8,311 bases of DNA, taken from Chitinophagales bacterium (GTDB lineage Bacteria; Bacteroidota; Bacteroidia; Chitinophagales; UBA2359). The stretch covers positions 1,430 to 9,740 of the forward strand of contig JAHDIA010000190.1 in the NCBI GenBank assembly GCA_020631035.1. The letters are read 5' to 3'. Made by a program: the position numbers and the translations under genes. Positions 5,931-8,311 of the stretch are shown here, one piece after another (position 1 is the first letter of the stretch; each line of letters opens with the position of its first letter). The notes below the pieces were generated by a model. That model was not told the DNA's origin, made no database searches, and saw only the letters and a program-made list of their open reading frames with translations.

Positions 5931-6617
5931 TTAAAACCTAAACTTAACGTACTTGATCTTCAAACCATTCGACAAATGCATTTTTTCATACTTGGTTTGA
6001 ATCGACAACAACGGCTCTTCATATCCCGTGCCATAAATATCAGCATTATGATAAAGCAATTCTGCTTTATTTTCTGCAATCATCTCCAAGGTAAATTCAT
6101 ACAAAGGTGTACTATCTGTTTTTAAATGTACGATGCCGCCTTCCTTTAATATATTTTTATACATCTGCAAAAAACGACTATAGGTCAAACGACGCTTCAT
6201 ACGACGATCACTCAAAAAAGGATCAGGAAAAGTAATCCAAATTTCATTGATTTCTTTTGGAGCGAATAAGTTTTCGAGTTCTTCAATACGGCTACGAACA
6301 AAAGCAACATTAGACATATTGTGCTCAAGAGCATAAGAAGCACCATTCCATATGCGATTGCCCTTAATGTCAATCCCAATAAAATTGCTATCAGGTTTTT
6401 GCCCCGCCATCCCTATGGTATATTCCCCATTTCCACACGCCAGTTCCAATACAATTGGATGCTCATTGCCAAATGCTAGTTCATTCCATTTATCTGCCAA
6501 TTGTACTTTCTCGCCTTTGTGATTGACCAATTCTTTGGCAGGAAAAGGGCCCATATTTTGATAAACATTGGGATAAGTCGCCAAATCAGCAAACTTTTTT
6601 AGTTTATTCTTTCCCAC
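5931..6617 (-). CDS. trmB: tRNA (guanine-N7-)-methyltransferase
   Basis: A 228-residue, full-length cytoplasmic enzyme that uses S-adenosylmethionine to make 7-methylguanosine, typically at position 46 of tRNA. The SAM-binding motif is VLELACGNGEYT (56-67), followed by FIGIDIKG (79-86). The TrmB signature WITFPDP (127-133) is followed by a basic stretch DRRMKRRLT, then HLKTDS (164-169) and the C-terminal TKYE (208-211). The N terminus GKNKLKKFADLATYPNVYQ is typical of Bacteroidota TrmB. The start is GTG at 6617-6615; it is chosen because GKNK directly after it is the usual N terminus, and there is no nearby in-frame ATG upstream. A candidate promoter lies about 35 bases upstream. The gene converges on the hydrolase block. 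No terminator of its own is evident: on this strand the 5888-5926 hairpin lacks a U run. Confidence 0.95.
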   Translation of the reverse strand: MGKNKLKKFADLATYPNVYQNMGPFPAKELVNHKGEKVQLADKWNELAFGNEHPIVLELACGNGEYTIGMAGQKPDSNFIGIDIKGNRIWNGASYALEHNMSNVAFVRSRIEELENLFAPKEINEIWITFPDPFLSDRRMKRRLTYSRFLQMYKNILKEGGIVHLKTDSTPLYEFTLEMIAENKAELLYHNADIYGTGYEEPLLSIQTKYEKMHLSNGLKIKYVKFRF

Positions 6618-6650
6618 AATTAAAGTGTTTGGTTTTTGTAATCAATACTG

Positions 6651-6658
6651 CAAAATTA
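6651..6658 (-). promoter_or_regulatory. Candidate -7 box of trmB
   Basis: Read on the - strand this is TAATTTTG, an exact fit to the Bacteroidota -7 consensus TAnnTTTG, 33 bases before the GTG start. Transcription would begin near 6645, leaving a leader of roughly 28 bases. No TTG -33 element is seen at the expected distance. Confidence 0.4.
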
Positions 6659-6738
6659 AAAAGTTGTTTTTGTATTAAATATACTTTTTAATAATTTTTA
6701 TTGGAGCAAGTGTTTGGGAGCTTCGTCGCTACTTGTTT

Positions 6739-6784
6739 GCCCGCTATCCGCTTTTACAAGGTAACCGCTACTATCGGGGCTAGC
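6739..6784. repeat. Intergenic repeat with GCCCGCTATCCGC ... CTATCGGGGCTAGC arms
   Basis: The left part GCCCGCTATCCGC (6739-6751) and the right part CTATCGGGGCTAGC (6771-6784) bracket CTTTTACAAGGTAACCGCTA-type sequence with a second CCGCT. The outer GCCC/GGGC can pair, but the stem is imperfect. From memory, elements with these two arms and a variable middle are very common between genes in Flavobacteriia and related Bacteroidota, which is why I call it a dispersed repeat. There is no other copy in the window to prove it. Confidence 0.5.
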
Positions 6785-6796
6785 TTAAAAGGTCTC

Positions 6797-6852
6797 CCCC
6801 TCTGAACCTCCGCAGCTTTAAGTGTTGCTCAAGTTTGCAACTTGAGTAGGGG
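6797..6852. repeat. Nested hairpin, core CTCAAGTTTGCAACTTGAG
   Basis: CTCAAGTT (6828-6835) and AACTTGAG (6839-6846) form a perfect 8-bp stem around TGC. Outside it CCCCT (6797-6801) can pair with AGGGG (6848-6852), closing a larger structure. No U run follows on either strand, so it is not an ordinary terminator. It resembles REP-type hairpins near RAYT transposases, but no such transposase is in the window. Confidence 0.6.
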
Positions 6853-6910
6853 AAATGGGAAACAGAACTCATTAGGCAAGGAATTTTGAGTTTTTATTTT
6901 TCAATTTTAA

Positions 6911-7040
6911 ATTAGCGCAAAAGCGCAGGACGAAGCGGACAGATGAACTTTGGTGCAAGGAGTAAAGCACGCACCCGCCTGCCCCATACTTGATAGGGGG
7001 ATAACCAGAGAGAACGTAGCCTAGCACCACTGGCATTGCC
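6911..7040. repeat. G+C-rich non-coding piece starting with GCGC-AAAA-GCGC hairpin
   Basis: GCGC (6915-6918) and GCGC (6923-6926) pair around AAAA. This is followed by GGACGAAGCGGACAG and a G+C-rich stretch to about 7040 containing CCCC and GGGGG runs (6982-6985 and 6996-7000) able to pair. I see no protein or known RNA family. It ends right beside the DUF3078 terminator. It may be the distal part of the same composite repeat; boundaries are approximate. Confidence 0.35.
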
Positions 7041-7044
7041 CCAT

Positions 7045-7079
7045 AAAAAAAACCACTGCCCAAAAGGACAGTGGTTTTT
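7045..7079 (-). terminator. Rho-independent terminator of the DUF3078 gene
   Basis: On the - strand AAAAACCACTGTCC pairs with GGGCAGTGGTTTTT around a TTTT loop, with the only irregular pair a G-U wobble, and the second arm continues into a run of eight U. On the + strand the same position would be a C-A mismatch. This and the U run fix the orientation. It lies 43 bases after the TAA of the DUF3078 gene, and it also separates that gene from trmB, so the two are probably not one transcript. Confidence 0.92.
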
Positions 7080-7121
7080 CAATAGACTTATTTAGGTCTA
7101 CTATATCTTACGATAATTGGC

Positions 7122-8303
7122 TTACTTTCTACCAACGATTGGTAAAGAAGGCAATTTTGTAATGTCAAAAGTAGTGTTAAAGCTGAGACCAAATACCCAT
7201 CTTTGTTGTAGGAATGTAGCCTCATCAAAACTTTTGCTCAAAACACTGTTTTCATCAGCAATTAAATCTTTAATAGCTTGGGCAGCCCCATCTGCATATA
7301 TTAAATCTCCATCAGCATTTTCATTTACATAGTAAATAGGAGTGCCATCAGGATTGGTAGCATAGACAGTATTCTTAGCAAACTGTTCTGTAATACGACC
7401 TTTGGTTTCTGATTTATAGTATTTTAAGCCATAGTGGAAAGATAAAGCCATGTATTTATTTAATTTCCAGCTTAAATCATTTAACCAAGTAAGTGAGATA
7501 TTTCCAGGATCAGAGTAAGGAACAAAAATATTTAAGTTTGTAATCCAAACCAAGTCTCTCCACAAATCTCTTTTGTAGTCAGCCAATAATTTAGCACCGA
7601 ATGCACCACGAACGTCCTTGTCTAAATCAGCAAGATCGCCATCACTCCATTCTGTAAAACCTAGTTTTTTAGCATCTGTTCTTACCCATAGTCCTGTAAA
7701 AGAAAGAGGGTGGAATACCAAGGTGAAATCTGCATTGGGTTTGTAGGTGATACCAGCACCCAAAGATACAGTTGCAGGATCAAAGAAGTCAACTAAAGTT
7801 GTTTGTGCATCTCCCATAACAGATACTGCTAGAACATCTGTTAATTTATACCCAAACAATGAGTTTAAATACACAAAATCGTTACGAGTCCAAGGGTTCA
7901 ATGGATCATCCTCAAATAGTCCCAATTCTCCACCCGATACAGTAGATCTTAAATAGCCTAATTTAATGTTGGCAAGGTTATTCCAGAAATACTTTTCTTG
8001 ATTGTTATTAGCATAAAGTCCTAGGTTACCAACAATCGTAGCGGTGTTGTTTTCACCACCTGAAATCCAATCTTTGAATCCAGTGACGTTAAAGATAACA
8101 TCACCAGCTCCTCCCATTTTCCAACCAATTACATTGAAATTCTTGATTCTTTGCTCTAATTCCAGTTTTTTCTTGTCTAGTTCAGTCAATTCCAAATCGA
8201 CCTTCTCTAGCTCTGTTTGTAAATCTTGTAGTGAATTTTGGGCACTCAATGAGAATCCTCCCACTAAAAGTGCCGCTAAAAAAATGAATAATTTGTTCGA
8301 CAT
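7122..8303 (-). CDS. DUF3078-family exported protein with N-terminal coiled coil
   Basis: A 393-residue protein of a family found mainly in Bacteroidota; its function is unknown. Residues 1-21 are a signal peptide (FIFLAALLVGGFSLSA, cleavage before or after Gln22). Residues 23-56 form a strongly charged heptad-like coiled coil rich in Leu, Glu and Lys. The DUF3078 signature follows: FKDWISGGENNTATIVGNLGLYANN (76-100, W79 and GGEN 82-85), then FWNNLANIKLGY (106-117). Alternating aromatic and polar strands to about 380 suggest an outer-membrane or periplasmic beta protein. A polar, Asp/Asn-rich segment at about 298-362 interrupts the strands near the end and could be a large loop. The C terminus (LPIVGRK) lacks the terminal aromatic residue of many outer-membrane barrels. 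The ATG is 8 bases from the window edge, so the promoter is not visible. The family is well supported; location is inferred. Confidence 0.85.
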   Translation of the reverse strand: MSNKLFIFLAALLVGGFSLSAQNSLQDLQTELEKVDLELTELDKKKLELEQRIKNFNVIGWKMGGAGDVIFNVTGFKDWISGGENNTATIVGNLGLYANNNQEKYFWNNLANIKLGYLRSTVSGGELGLFEDDPLNPWTRNDFVYLNSLFGYKLTDVLAVSVMGDAQTTLVDFFDPATVSLGAGITYKPNADFTLVFHPLSFTGLWVRTDAKKLGFTEWSDGDLADLDKDVRGAFGAKLLADYKRDLWRDLVWITNLNIFVPYSDPGNISLTWLNDLSWKLNKYMALSFHYGLKYYKSETKGRITEQFAKNTVYATNPDGTPIYYVNENADGDLIYADGAAQAIKDLIADENSVLSKSFDEATFLQQRWVFGLSFNTTFDITKLPSLPIVGRK

Positions 8304-8311
8304 AATGACTC

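Larger units (their letters stand above)
6618..7121. other. 504-base intergenic stretch built of palindromic repeat pieces
   Basis: Between the DUF3078 gene and trmB, both on the - strand. Right to left it holds the DUF3078 terminator, a G+C-rich piece (about 55% over 6961-7020 by hand count), an A+T-rich island around 6885-6913, two further repeat pieces (6797-6852 and 6739-6784), and an A+T-rich trmB leader with a candidate -7 box. The word GCTTCGTC occurs at 6720-6727 (+) and 6929-6936 (-), and also at 1611-1618 in the other structured gap. No convincing gene is present; the longest open frame (minus strand, 7063-6872) runs through repeats and the terminator. Confidence 0.7.

Noticed and set aside
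6861..6898. AACTCA/TGAGTT hairpin followed by TTTATTTTT, resembling a + strand terminator
   Set aside because: The stem is only six pairs with a long loop, and no + strand gene lies upstream to be terminated.
6872..7063. 63-codon - strand open frame in the trmB/DUF3078 gap
   Set aside because: It begins inside the DUF3078 terminator stem and runs through repeat DNA; composition is not protein-like.
1..8311. CRISPR array, tRNA, rRNA, complete IS element or phage genes
   Set aside because: No regularly spaced direct repeats, no cloverleaf with a TTCGA-type arm and acceptor stem, and no transposase or phage protein in any frame.

Overview
The window looks like a chromosomal stretch from a member of the Bacteroidota. 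The evidence is a DUF3078-type protein carrying the family's W-x-x-GGEN signature, A+T-rich leaders without clear Shine-Dalgarno sites, TAnnTTTG-like -7 boxes, and secreted GH73+LysM proteins of a kind common in that phylum. The intergenic repeat style recalls Flavobacteriia or Saprospiria, but the class cannot be settled from this sequence.

Layout on the + strand: the 3' end of a TruC-like tRNA pseudouridine synthase (1-261, cut by the window edge) is followed by three consecutive, clearly paralogous genes for exported peptidoglycan hydrolases (416-1333, 1908-3722, 3951-5798). Each has a signal peptide, a glucosaminidase (GH73) domain with its catalytic Glu and a conserved Cys pair, then LysM modules. 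The first is short, with one recognisable LysM. The second and third share a longer plan: GH73, a degenerate LysM, a LysM, a Ser/Thr/Asn-rich low-complexity linker, and a C-terminal LysM. A directional terminator (5888-5926) ends this block.

On the - strand, converging on it, lie trmB (tRNA m7G46 methyltransferase, GTG start, 6617-5931) and, upstream of that, a DUF3078-family exported protein (8303-7122) that ends in a textbook terminator (7045-7079).

Two intergenic stretches are too long and too structured to be plain spacers. The gap between the first two hydrolase genes (1334-1907) holds a G+C-richer element with a perfect 20-bp palindrome, nested inverted repeats and flanking imperfect direct repeats. 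The trmB/DUF3078 gap (6618-7121) holds a mosaic of palindromic pieces. I read both as dispersed non-coding repeats rather than genes.

The three hydrolases presumably act in the periplasm on peptidoglycan, with LysM modules holding them on the glycan strands. The graded architecture suggests gene duplication followed by specialisation. The two tRNA-modification genes at the flanks appear to be unrelated housekeeping neighbours. I found no CRISPR array, tRNA, rRNA, phage gene or recognisable transposase gene. I did not find a convincing new multi-gene system; the tandem hydrolase triplet and the structured repeats are the items most worth a second look.
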